In this document: piece after piece, positions 55,826 through 64,000 of the stretch
Layout: each line of letters starts with the position of its first letter
Position numbering within the stretch: position 1 is the first letter of the stretch
NCBI RefSeq assembly: GCF_029983095.1
Contig: NZ_CP120467.1
Coordinates: 248,001 to 312,000, forward strand
Direction: 5' to 3'
DNA length: 64,000 nucleotides
Origin: Enterococcus montenegrensis
GTDB lineage: Bacteria > Bacillota > Bacilli > Lactobacillales > Enterococcaceae
Notes under the pieces: generated by a model
The model's input: only the letters and a program-made list of their open reading frames with translations
Database searches by the model: none
What the model was told of the DNA's origin: nothing
Position numbers and translations under genes: made by a program

Positions 55826-55888
55826 ATATAGCCGAAGCCCGTATGAAAATTACGGCTTCACATCTTCCTTTTTTGAAGATGACTATAT
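55826..55888 (+). ncRNA. Predicted three-way-junction RNA between rplF and rplR
   Basis: ATATAG (55826-55831) pairs with CTATAT (55883-55888) as the closing stem. Inside, GAAGCC-GTA (55834-55843) pairs with TAC-GGCTTC (55851-55859) with one bulged C. Then ATCTTC (55862-55867) pairs with GAAGAT (55875-55880). The other gaps in this cluster lack such folds, so it may be a regulatory or processing element. Confidence 0.45.
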
Positions 55889-55930
55889 ACTTTTCGCGGC
55901 TTAGGCCAGCAAATAGAAGAGGTGACAATT

Positions 55931-56287
55931 GTGATTACAAAACCAGACAAAAACAAGACACGTCAAAAGCGTCATCGCCGTGTCCGTAACAAAATCTCTG
56001 GTACTGCTGAGTGCCCACGTTTGAACGTATTCCGTTCTAACAAAAACATCTACGCGCAAGTTATTGATGACGTAGCGGGTGTAACGCTAGCAAGTGCCTC
56101 TGCCTTGGATAAAGAAATTTCAGGTGGAAATAAAACAGAACAAGCGCAAGCCGTAGGTAAATTAGTTGCTGAACGTGCTGCTGCTAAAGGTATTAAAGAA
56201 GTAGTCTTTGACCGTGGTGGTTACCTTTACCATGGCCGTGTGCAAGCTTTAGCTGAAGCTGCGCGCGAAAATGGACTAGAATTTTAG
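55931..56287 (+). CDS. rplR: 50S ribosomal protein L18
   Basis: 118 residues, [23 protein letters not shown], binds 5S rRNA. I start at GTG 55931 with AGAGGTG seven bases upstream; GTG 55922 is part of that site. The resulting length equals that of other Firmicutes L18. The structured gap at 55826-55888 directly precedes it. Confidence 0.97.
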   Translation: MITKPDKNKTRQKRHRRVRNKISGTAECPRLNVFRSNKNIYAQVIDDVAGVTLASASALDKEISGGNKTEQAQAVGKLVAERAAAKGIKEVVFDRGGYLYHGRVQALAEAARENGLEF

Positions 56288-56307
56288 GAAAAGGAGGAAC
56301 ACCATTC

Positions 56308-56808
56308 ATGACTTACATCGATCCAAATCATTTGGAATTAGAAGACCGCGTTGTTGCGATCAACCGTGTAACAAAAGTTGTTAAAGGCGGACGCCGTTTG
56401 CGTTTTGCAGCTTTAGTTGTAGTTGGCGATAAAAACGGACACGTAGGTTTTGGTACAGGTAAAGCACAAGAAGTACCAGAAGCTATCCGTAAAGCGATCG
56501 AAAGTGCTAAGAAAAACTTGATTGAAGTACCTATGGTGGGAACAACTATCCCTCATGAAGTTATCGGCGTCTTTGGCGGTGGGCGCATTTTAATGAAGCC
56601 AGCTGTTGAAGGTTCTGGGGTTGCTGCAGGTGGACCTGTCCGTGCCGTCTTAGAATTAGCAGGCGTTTCAGATATTACTTCTAAATCATTAGGTTCAAAC
56701 ACACCAATCAACGTTGTTCGCGCAACTGTTGAAGGTTTATCTCAATTAAAACGTGCTGAAGAAGTTGCTGCATTACGTGGCAAATCAGTTGAAGAAATTA
56801 TCGGATAA
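56308..56808 (+). CDS. rpsE: 30S ribosomal protein S5
   Basis: 166 residues with the double-stranded RNA-binding-like N-terminal domain ([25 protein letters not shown]) and the C-terminal domain ([19 protein letters not shown]). It is involved in fidelity and is a spectinomycin target region; the KVVKGGRR loop looks wild type. RBS is AAAAGGAGG. Confidence 0.98.
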   Translation: MTYIDPNHLELEDRVVAINRVTKVVKGGRRLRFAALVVVGDKNGHVGFGTGKAQEVPEAIRKAIESAKKNLIEVPMVGTTIPHEVIGVFGGGRILMKPAVEGSGVAAGGPVRAVLELAGVSDITSKSLGSNTPINVVRATVEGLSQLKRAEEVAALRGKSVEEIIG

Positions 56809-56822
56809 GGAGGACAACAATA

Positions 56823-57002
56823 ATGGCTGAATTAAAAATTACTTTAAAACGCAGTGTTATCGGACGTCCTCAAAACCAACGTGATACTGTTAAAGCGTTG
56901 GGTCTAGGTAAAGTGAATACAACTGTAGTGAAACCTGCTAATGATGCAATCAAAGGTATGGTTAACACTATTTCTCACTTAGTGGACGTTGAAGAAATTT
57001 AA
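56823..57002 (+). CDS. rpmD: 50S ribosomal protein L30
   Basis: 59 residues, [20 protein letters not shown] to VDVEEI, from ATG 56823 behind AAGGAGG. A small single-domain protein, expected between rpsE and rplO, where it is found. Start, length and end all match the bacterial family. Confidence 0.97.
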   Translation: MAELKITLKRSVIGRPQNQRDTVKALGLGKVNTTVVKPANDAIKGMVNTISHLVDVEEI

Positions 57003-57040
57003 TCAAACTTAGTTTAACTTGTTAAGGAGGTGCCAACCCT

Positions 57041-57481
57041 ATGAAACTTCATGAATTACAACCTGCAGAAGGATCACGCCAAGTACGCAATCGCGTCGGT
57101 CGCGGTACTTCATCTGGTAACGGTAAAACATCTGGTCGCGGACAAAAAGGTCAAAAAGCGCGTTCAGGTGGCGGTGTGCGTTTAGGCTTTGAAGGTGGTC
57201 AAACACCATTATTCCGTCGTTTGCCAAAACGTGGTTTTACTAACGTTAACCGTAAAGAATATGCAGTAATCAATTTAGATGTCTTAAATCGCTTTGAAGA
57301 CGGTACTGAAGTAACACCTGTTACTCTAGTAGAAGCTGGAATCGTGAAAAACGAAAAAGCTGGAATCAAAGTTTTAGGCAACGGTGAATTGACTAAGAAA
57401 TTAACTGTGAAAGCAGCTAAATTCTCAAAAACAGCCGAAGAAGCTATCACAGCTAACGGTGGGTCAATTGAGGTGATCTAA
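57041..57481 (+). CDS. rplO: 50S ribosomal protein L15
   Basis: 146 residues, [22 protein letters not shown] with the Gly/Arg/Lys-rich N-terminal extension ([23 protein letters not shown]) that penetrates the 23S rRNA. RBS is AAGGAGG. Its stop overlaps the secY start by one base. Confidence 0.98.
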   Translation: MKLHELQPAEGSRQVRNRVGRGTSSGNGKTSGRGQKGQKARSGGGVRLGFEGGQTPLFRRLPKRGFTNVNRKEYAVINLDVLNRFEDGTEVTPVTLVEAGIVKNEKAGIKVLGNGELTKKLTVKAAKFSKTAEEAITANGGSIEVI

Positions 57482-58776
57482 TGTTTAAACTGTTGAAAGA
57501 CTCTTTTAAAGTTAAAGATATTAGATCAAAGATCTTCTTTACCGTTTTTGCTTTATTCGTCTTTCGTCTAGGAGCACATATCACCGTTCCTGGTGTTGAT
57601 GCTAGTCGCCTGCAAAGTATCGCAGAACTACCATTTTTAAACATGTTAAACATGGTAAGTGGTAGCGCGATGCAAAATTTCTCGGTCTTTTCAATGGGTG
57701 TGTCACCTTATATTACTGCTTCAATTGTGATTCAATTGTTGCAGATGGATATCGTGCCAAAATTTGTTGAATGGTCCAAACAAGGGGAAGTAGGTCGACG
57801 TAAATTAAATCAAGCTACGCGCATTTTGACATTGGTGTTAGCCTTTGTTCAATCAGTCGGGATTACAGCTGGATTTAATTCTTGGACACAGCTTGGCTTT
57901 GTGGATAACCCAGATGTGATGACTTTTGTTGTAATTGGTTTAATCTTAACTGCCGGTACAATGTTTGTAACGTGGTTGGGAGAACAAATTACTGAAAAAG
58001 GTGTCGGCAATGGGGTTTCTATGATCATCTTTGCTGGTATTATCTCTCGTTTGCCTGATGCGATTAAACAATTAGTTGAAGATTACTTCATTAATATCGA
58101 ATCAAGTGAAATTTGGAAATCGGCATTATTTATGCTTGCTCTGGTAATTGCTGTTTTAGTAATTATCACGTTGGTCACTTATGTCCAACAAGCAGAACGT
58201 AAAATTCCGATCCAATATACAAAACGAGTTGCTGGCGCACCAACAAGCAGTTACTTACCGCTTAAAGTTAACGCTGCCGGCGTTATTCCAGTTATTTTCG
58301 CCAGTTCTTTCATTGCTACCCCGAATGCCATTTTACAAGCTTTAAGCGGCTCGTATCGTGGCGAAGGTTGGTATGAAGTAATGATGCAAATCTTTAATTA
58401 TAATACGGTGCCAGGGGCAACGATTTATACATTATTGATTGTAGCATTTACGTTCTTTTACGCTTTCGTGCAAGTTAACCCTGAGAAATTAGCGGAAAAC
58501 TTACAAAAGCAAGGAAGTTATATTCCATCGGTCCGACCTGGTAAAGGTACTGAAGATTATGTCTCCCGCTTATTGATGCGTTTAAGCGCAGTTGGGGCTT
58601 TGTTCTTAGGTCTAGTTGCTTTGTTACCAATCATTGCACAAATGGTCTGGAACTTACCACAATCAATTGGTTTGGGTGGTACAAGTCTATTGATCGTAAT
58701 CGGTGTTGCACTGGAAACTGCTAAACAGTTAGAAGGTCTAATGCTGAAACGGAAATATACTGGTTTTATCAATTAG
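57481..58776 (+). CDS. secY: Protein translocase subunit SecY
   Basis: 431 residues, ten membrane segments, the channel of the Sec translocon. [21 protein letters not shown] at the start, NMVSGSAMQNFSVFSMGVSPYITASI around the plug region and YVQQAERKIPIQYTKR in the C4/C5 cytoplasmic area are typical. The ATG overlaps the rplO stop (TAATG), so translation is coupled. Confidence 0.98.
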   Translation: MFKLLKDSFKVKDIRSKIFFTVFALFVFRLGAHITVPGVDASRLQSIAELPFLNMLNMVSGSAMQNFSVFSMGVSPYITASIVIQLLQMDIVPKFVEWSKQGEVGRRKLNQATRILTLVLAFVQSVGITAGFNSWTQLGFVDNPDVMTFVVIGLILTAGTMFVTWLGEQITEKGVGNGVSMIIFAGIISRLPDAIKQLVEDYFINIESSEIWKSALFMLALVIAVLVIITLVTYVQQAERKIPIQYTKRVAGAPTSSYLPLKVNAAGVIPVIFASSFIATPNAILQALSGSYRGEGWYEVMMQIFNYNTVPGATIYTLLIVAFTFFYAFVQVNPEKLAENLQKQGSYIPSVRPGKGTEDYVSRLLMRLSAVGALFLGLVALLPIIAQMVWNLPQSIGLGGTSLLIVIGVALETAKQLEGLMLKRKYTGFIN

Positions 58777-58787
58777 AGTGAAGGTGA

Positions 58788-59486
<699 letters not shown>

Positions 59487-59525
59487 CACGCGCAAACAGC
59501 TACCGACTTGCAAAGAAACTTTCTC

Positions 59526-59554
59526 TTGCTAAGTGTGATATATTATGATAGAAT
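59526..59554 (+). promoter_or_regulatory. Promoter of infA and the alpha genes
   Basis: TTGCTA (59526-59531) and TAGAAT (59549-59554) with a 17-base spacer, in the 183-base gap between adk and infA. It would allow expression of the infA-rpmJ-rpsM-rpsK-rpoA-rplQ part independently. Confidence 0.65.
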
Positions 59555-59669
59555 ATGTCAGTCCGCCTTTAGCGTTAAATAAAGGCAAGTTTTGAGAATC
59601 TCAGGTGGGAACGCCAAGTTTCCGCCATTTTATCGTGTAAAGCGAAACAAGTACAAGGAGGTACTGTGC

Positions 59670-59888
59670 GTGGCAAAAGAAGATGTTATCGAAATCGAAG
59701 GTACAGTCGTCGAAACTTTGCCGAATGCAATGTTTAAAGTGGAATTGGAAAACGGACACCAAGTGCTCGCTACGGTATCAGGTAAGATCCGTATGCACTA
59801 CATCCGCATCCTGCCCGGTGATAAAGTGACGGTAGAATTATCGCCATACGATTTATCACGTGGTCGGATCACATACCGTTTTAAATAA
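59670..59888 (+). CDS. infA: Translation initiation factor IF-1
   Basis: 72 residues, OB fold ([37 protein letters not shown]-type core), occupying the A site during initiation. I start at GTG 59670, which has AAGGAGG nine bases upstream; the longer frame to 59592 runs through this site. Length is exactly that of the family. Confidence 0.97.
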   Translation: MAKEDVIEIEGTVVETLPNAMFKVELENGHQVLATVSGKIRMHYIRILPGDKVTVELSPYDLSRGRITYRFK

Positions 59889-59920
59889 TTGTACTCCGTA
59901 AACTTCAAGGAGGTATTATC

Positions 59921-60037
59921 ATGAAAGTAAGACCATCAGTAAAACCAATGTGTGAACATTGTAAAGTAATTCGTCGTAAAGGACGCGTTATGGTGATTTG
60001 CCCAGCAAATCCAAAACATAAACAACGTCAAGGATAA
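59921..60037 (+). CDS. rpmJ: 50S ribosomal protein L36
   Basis: 38 residues, [20 protein letters not shown] to PKHKQRQG, with the CXXC, Cys, His zinc ligands (C+ form). ATG 59921 follows AAGGAGG. It lies between infA and rpsM as in most Firmicutes. Confidence 0.97.
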   Translation: MKVRPSVKPMCEHCKVIRRKGRVMVICPANPKHKQRQG

Positions 60038-60055
60038 TCGGAGGTGTAACAAAAT

Positions 60056-60421
60056 ATGGCACGTATTGCAGGAGTAGATATTCCTCGTGATAAACGCGTA
60101 GTAGTTTCTTTAACTTACATCTATGGTATCGGAAACACTACTGCGAAAGAAGTGTTAGCTGAAGCTGGCGTATCTGAAGATGTTCGTGTTCGTGACTTAA
60201 CGAATGAACAAACAGATGCTATCCGTGCAGCAGTTGACAAATTAAAAGTTGAAGGTGACCTTCGTCGTGAAGTCAACTTGAACATCAAACGTTTGATGGA
60301 AATCGGTTCTTACCGTGGTATCCGTCACCGTCGTGGTTTGCCAGTTCGTGGTCAAAACACTAAAAACAACGCCCGCACTCGTAAAGGTCCTTCTAAAACA
60401 GTTGCAGGTAAGAAAAAATAA
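60056..60421 (+). CDS. rpsM: 30S ribosomal protein S13
   Basis: 121 residues, [26 protein letters not shown] to the basic C-terminal tail that contacts P-site tRNA ([17 protein letters not shown]). RBS is GGAGGTG. It forms a bridge to L5. Confidence 0.98.
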   Translation: MARIAGVDIPRDKRVVVSLTYIYGIGNTTAKEVLAEAGVSEDVRVRDLTNEQTDAIRAAVDKLKVEGDLRREVNLNIKRLMEIGSYRGIRHRRGLPVRGQNTKNNARTRKGPSKTVAGKKK

Positions 60422-60448
60422 TAATCTAGTGAAGGAGGTTAAAACTTC

Positions 60449-60838
60449 ATGGTAGCAAAAAAAGTGAATCGTAAACGCCGTGTCAAAAAGAATATTGAAA
60501 CCGGTATTGCGCATATCCATTCAACATTCAACAATACAATCGTAATGATCACAGATACTCATGGTAATGCTTTAGCATGGTCATCTGCTGGTGCTTTAGG
60601 TTTTAAAGGTAGTAAAAAATCAACACCTTTTGCCGCTCAAATGGCAGCTGAAACTGCTTCAAAAGCAGCAATGGAACATGGATTAAGAACAGTTGATGTA
60701 ACTGTTAAAGGCCCTGGTTCTGGACGTGAAGCAGCAATTCGTTCATTACAAGCAGCAGGTCTAGAAGTGACTGCAATCCGTGACGTGACTCCAGTTCCTC
60801 ATAATGGATGCCGCCCTCCAAAACGCCGTCGTGTTTAA
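60449..60838 (+). CDS. rpsK: 30S ribosomal protein S11
   Basis: 129 residues, [25 protein letters not shown] and the C-terminal [18 protein letters not shown]. It lies on the 30S platform. RBS is GAAGGAGG. rpoA follows after 82 bases. Confidence 0.98.
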   Translation: MVAKKVNRKRRVKKNIETGIAHIHSTFNNTIVMITDTHGNALAWSSAGALGFKGSKKSTPFAAQMAAETASKAAMEHGLRTVDVTVKGPGSGREAAIRSLQAAGLEVTAIRDVTPVPHNGCRPPKRRRV

Positions 60839-60920
60839 TGAGTGCTGCTCAATTTGAGTTTCTACATTTTTACGTCATTGAACAAGACACTTTTCGTTTT
60901 GAAAGGGGTAAAAGATAAGA

Positions 60921-61859
60921 ATGATTGAATTCGAAAAACCAAGAGTTGCAAAAATTGATGAAGAAAAAGATTATGGCAAGTTCATCGTTGAGCCTCTAGA
61001 AAGAGGTTATGGGACTACTTTAGGCAATTCCCTACGTCGTATTTTATTATCTTCATTGCCTGGGGCAGCGATCACAAGTATTCAAATTGATGGCGTCTTA
61101 CACGAATTCTCCACCGTCAAAGGTGTGCGCGAAGATGTCGCACAAATCATTTTGAATATCAAAGGTCTTGCTCTTAAGATGTACACGCAAGAAGAAAAAA
61201 CCCTTGAAATCGACATTACCGGTCCAGCGACTGTTACTGCTGGTGACATTATCGTTGACAGTGATGTAGAAATTTTAAACAAAGATATGTATATTTGTAG
61301 CGTTTCTGAAGGGGCAACTTTTCATGCCCGCTTGACTGTTCGACCTGGTCGTGGTTATGTGCAAGCTGATGAAAACAAACGGGAAGATATGCCAATCGGT
61401 GTTATTCCAGTTGATTCAATTTACACACCAGTGAATCGTGTTAACTACCAAGTAGAAAACACACGGGTTGGCCGTCGTGACGATTTTGATAAATTGACGA
61501 TGGAAATTTGGACTGACGGTTCTATCATGCCGATGGAAGCGATGAGTTTAGCTGCGAAAATCATGACTGAACATTTGGATATTTTTGTGAATCTAACTGA
61601 TGAAGCTAAAAATGCTGAAATCATGATTGAAAAAGAAGAAACACAAAAAGAAAAAATGTTAGAAATGACAATCGAAGAATTAGACTTGTCTGTTCGTTCA
61701 TATAACTGTCTGAAACGTGCTGGCATCAATACAGTACAAGAATTAACCAACAAATCTGAACCAGAAATGATCAAAGTACGTAATTTAGGCCGTAAATCAC
61801 TTGAAGAAGTGAAAGCTAAATTACACGATCTTGGTTTAGGATTACGTAAAGACGACTAA
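60921..61859 (+). CDS. rpoA: RNA polymerase alpha subunit
   Basis: 312 residues: N-terminal assembly domain ([22 protein letters not shown]) and C-terminal domain (about 245-312, [24 protein letters not shown] and [14 protein letters not shown]) that binds UP elements and activators. RBS is AAAGGGG. Standard length. Confidence 0.99.
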   Translation: MIEFEKPRVAKIDEEKDYGKFIVEPLERGYGTTLGNSLRRILLSSLPGAAITSIQIDGVLHEFSTVKGVREDVAQIILNIKGLALKMYTQEEKTLEIDITGPATVTAGDIIVDSDVEILNKDMYICSVSEGATFHARLTVRPGRGYVQADENKREDMPIGVIPVDSIYTPVNRVNYQVENTRVGRRDDFDKLTMEIWTDGSIMPMEAMSLAAKIMTEHLDIFVNLTDEAKNAEIMIEKEETQKEKMLEMTIEELDLSVRSYNCLKRAGINTVQELTNKSEPEMIKVRNLGRKSLEEVKAKLHDLGLGLRKDD

Positions 61860-61891
61860 TAGTCGCAGAATCAAAAAGGAGGGAATTCCAC

Positions 61892-62272
61892 GTGAGTTAC
61901 CGCAAATTAGGACGCACATCTAGCCAACGTAAAGCGATGTTGCGTGATTTAACAACTGATTTATTGATCAACGAACGTATCGTAACGACTGAAGCTCGTG
62001 CTAAAGAAGTTCGTTCAACTGCTGAAAAAATGATCACTTTAGGTAAACGCGGCGATTTGCATGCCCGTCGTCAAGCTGCTGCTTTCGTACGTAACGAAGT
62101 AGCAAGTGTACGGGAAGAAAACGAAGAAATCGTTATTGAATCAGCTTTACAAAAGCTATTTAACGATATCGCTCCTCGTTACGCAGAACGCCAAGGTGGC
62201 TACACTCGCATCTTGAAGACAGAACCAAGACGCGGCGATGCAGCACCAATGGTTATCCTAGAACTTGTTTAA
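61892..62272 (+). CDS. rplQ: 50S ribosomal protein L17
   Basis: 126 residues from GTG 61892 (AAGGAGGG upstream): [25 protein letters not shown], ending PMVILELV. The last gene of the ribosomal cluster; a double hairpin follows. Confidence 0.98.
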   Translation: MSYRKLGRTSSQRKAMLRDLTTDLLINERIVTTEARAKEVRSTAEKMITLGKRGDLHARRQAAAFVRNEVASVREENEEIVIESALQKLFNDIAPRYAERQGGYTRILKTEPRRGDAAPMVILELV

Positions 62273-62352
62273 TATCACACTTTTCATCACTTTATCGATG
62301 TCCTTTAGAGTGTTATGATGTTGGAAGTAAATTCCGAGTCTAGCTCAGCGCC

Positions 62353-62404
62353 GCCCCTTAGTTTTACTAAGGGGCAGGCACTCATCATAAAGTGCTTTTT
62401 TTTT
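62353..62404 (+). terminator. Double terminator of the ribosomal protein cluster
   Basis: GCCCCTTAG (62353-62361) pairs with CTAAGGGGC (62367-62375). Then GCACT (62378-62382) pairs with AGTGC (62391-62395), followed by nine T residues. The second stem is the actual terminator. Confidence 0.88.
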
Positions 62405-62416
62405 TACCCAAAATTT

Positions 62417-62499
62417 ACTGTCAAGACAGTTTTAAAACAGAATGCCTCCTAAATTATTTTTTAACAGTTAAAAAAATGAAAGATTGTTTAGGAGACATT
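62417..62499. repeat. Palindromes upstream of ecfA1
   Basis: ACTGTC-AA-GACAGT (62417-62430) is a perfect small palindrome. Then AATG-C-CTCCTAAA (62441-62453) pairs with TTTAGGAG-A-CATT (62487-62499). Inside that, ATTTTTTAAC (62456-62465) faces GTTAAAAAAAT (62467-62477). They may be an operator or a transcript structure for the ecf operon. No gene lies in 62273-62627. Confidence 0.5.
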
Positions 62500-62627
62500 C
62501 AGTGATAACAATTTGTATTTGCCCTTATTTTCTGCTAAATTTAGTAGGAAAAGCTTTCAAATCAGCTTTTTTACCAGTAAATGTTCATTTTGTGAACAAG
62601 ACTAAGGATTAAAGGACAGGAGTCGGC

Positions 62628-63467
62628 ATGGAAGATATTATTGAACTTGTAGATATTAAATTCAGCTACGATCCAGAAGCTGAAAGAAATGCACTAGATG
62701 GTGTTAGCTTTAGTATCAAAAAAGGCGAGTGGGTTGCAATCGTGGGCCATAACGGTTCTGGTAAATCTACTTTGGCTAAAACAATTAACGGCTTGCTGTT
62801 GCCACAACAAGGAAGCGTTACAGTCGGTAAGAATTTATTAAATGAAGAGAACGTTTGGGACATTCGCCGTATGGTAGGAATGGTTTTTCAAAACCCTGAT
62901 AATCAATTTGTTGGCTCAACGGTTGAAGACGATGTCGCCTTTGGGCTGGAAAATCAAGGAATTCCTCGTGAAGAGATGTTATTACGGGTGACAGATGCGC
63001 TAGAGCAGGTCCGTATGAGCGACTTCAAACAAAGAGAACCCGCACGTTTATCCGGAGGCCAAAAGCAACGGGTAGCCATTGCTGGTGTGGTAGCACTGCG
63101 TCCAGATATTATCATTTTAGATGAAGCGACCAGCATGCTAGATCCAGAAGGTAGAGAAGAAGTTATTGCGACCATCAAAAAAATTAAAGATCAAAATAAT
63201 TTGACGGTTTTATCCATTACCCATGATATTGACGAAGCGGCCAACGCAAACCGAATTTTAGTAATGCAAGCAGGAAAATTGGCAAAAGAAGGAAGTCCGG
63301 CTGAAATTTTTTCTGCTGGCGAAAAATTAATTGAACTAGGTTTAGATTTACCTTTCCCTGAAAAATTAAAAGCGGCCTTAAAAGAGCGGGGCGTTGCTGT
63401 ACCTGCTGAATACTTGACTGAAGAAGGGATGGTGGAGTGGTTATGGACATCCGTTTTGAACAAGTAG
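62628..63467 (+). CDS. ecfA1: ECF transporter ATPase A1
   Basis: A 279-residue ABC ATPase (CbiO type): Walker [11 protein letters not shown]-loop [25 protein letters not shown], signature [13 protein letters not shown], Walker [13 protein letters not shown] and a C-terminal dimerisation tail. It energises the shared vitamin uptake module used by S components such as PdxU. RBS is GGACAGGAG. It overlaps ecfA2 by 24 bases. The location after rplQ is conserved in Firmicutes. Confidence 0.95.
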   Translation: MEDIIELVDIKFSYDPEAERNALDGVSFSIKKGEWVAIVGHNGSGKSTLAKTINGLLLPQQGSVTVGKNLLNEENVWDIRRMVGMVFQNPDNQFVGSTVEDDVAFGLENQGIPREEMLLRVTDALEQVRMSDFKQREPARLSGGQKQRVAIAGVVALRPDIIILDEATSMLDPEGREEVIATIKKIKDQNNLTVLSITHDIDEAANANRILVMQAGKLAKEGSPAEIFSAGEKLIELGLDLPFPEKLKAALKERGVAVPAEYLTEEGMVEWLWTSVLNK

Positions 63468-64000
63468 GCTTTACCTATCAACCGGGGACACCATTTGAAC
63501 AACGTGCTTTGTATGATATTGATTTAGAAATTGCCACAGGATCGTATACTGCCATTGTTGGTCATACCGGGAGCGGTAAATCAACTTTATTGCAGCATTT
63601 AAATGCCTTATTAAAGCCCACTAGCGGCGCAGTTACAATTGGAGACCGTAAAATTATCGCTACGACAGATAATAAAAATTTAAAACCAATTCGCAAAAAA
63701 GTAGGTATAGTTTTTCAATTTCCCGAAGCACAACTCTTTGAAGAAACAGTCGCCAAAGATATTGCTTTTGGGCCGAAAAATTTTGGTGTCTCAGAAGAAG
63801 CCGCGAAAGCTTTGGCTGAAGAATACCTCGATTTAGTTGGCTTAGACGCCTCTTACATGGAGCGCTCACCATTTGACCTATCCGGTGGTCAAATGCGGCG
63901 GGTGGCGATTGCAGGGGTCTTAGCGATGGAACCAGAAGTCTTAGTCTTAGATGAACCAACTGCAGGGCTTGATCCCAAAGGGCGTAAAGATATGATGGAG
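63444..64000 (+). CDS. ecfA2: ECF transporter ATPase A2, 5' part
   Basis: The gene starts at ATG 63444 within the end of ecfA1 (GGTGG upstream) and runs off the window after about 185 codons. [19 protein letters not shown], Walker [11 protein letters not shown]-loop [26 protein letters not shown], signature [13 protein letters not shown] and Walker [13 protein letters not shown] are all visible. With EcfA1 and EcfT (expected next) it forms the energising module for vitamin uptake. Confidence 0.95.

Noticed and set aside
62338-62404. Possible tRNA (TCTAGCTCAGCG resembles a D arm)
   Set aside because: No acceptor stem, anticodon arm or T arm can be formed; the hairpins here are a terminator.

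Overview
This window looks like a chromosomal segment of a low-GC Gram-positive of the order Lactobacillales, most likely an Enterococcus or a close relative. The evidence is the gene order around the ribosomal clusters, an Msr(C)-type ABC-F resistance gene, the bmpA-nupABC nucleoside transporter, the pdxR/pdxK-pdxU vitamin B6 salvage pair and strong AGGAGG ribosome binding sites. The genus is inferred from family resemblance and not from any search.

Left part (1 to 4.7 kb). A truncated NmrA-like gene is followed by an msr gene behind a 14-codon leader peptide and an attenuator hairpin. A cluster of small, partly frameshifted secreted or membrane proteins of unknown function comes next. The 3' end of guaA has been used repeatedly as an integration target. 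Three hairpin-plus-att modules (about 4.1-4.23, 4.43-4.59 and 11.70-11.84 kb) mark successive insertions. The newest element, about 7.3 kb (4574-11839), carries a tyrosine integrase, a DUF3173 protein, a Rep_trans/MobT-type initiator and an unknown 170-residue partner. Its cargo is IS110 and IS5 debris and an LPXTG surface protein with two tandem-repeat tracts.

Middle part (11.8 to 33.5 kb). This holds housekeeping genes: guaA, coaA, an SGNH esterase, an RsmC-like methyltransferase and two LacI-type regulators. A complete nucleoside salvage and catabolic region follows (pdp, deoC, cdd, bmpA, nupABC, deoB, punA, deoD). Nucleosides are imported by BmpA-NupABC and split by Pdp, PunA and DeoD. 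The deoxyribose-1-phosphate goes through DeoB and DeoC into glycolysis. A cre-like site and a LacI-type operator lie in front of pdp. An iron alcohol dehydrogenase, gpmA, an orphan serine recombinase with Thr in place of the catalytic Ser, and rpiA follow.

Right part (33.7 to 64 kb). The str operon (rpsL, rpsG, fusA, tuf) is separated from the S10-spc-alpha cluster by about 10 kb. That interval holds a nitroreductase, pdxR/pdxK-pdxU, a PhnD-PhnC-PhnE-PhnE transporter and an FMN reductase/MarR pair. The S10-spc-alpha cluster is complete from rpsJ to rplQ, with secY, adk, infA and rpmJ. It is followed by ecfA1 and the start of ecfA2, which runs off the window. Nearly every transcription unit ends in a recognisable hairpin. 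The least explained structures are the stacked att modules, the long palindrome beside the integrated element's replication genes, a three-way-junction RNA between rplF and rplR, and a nested palindrome upstream of ecfA1.
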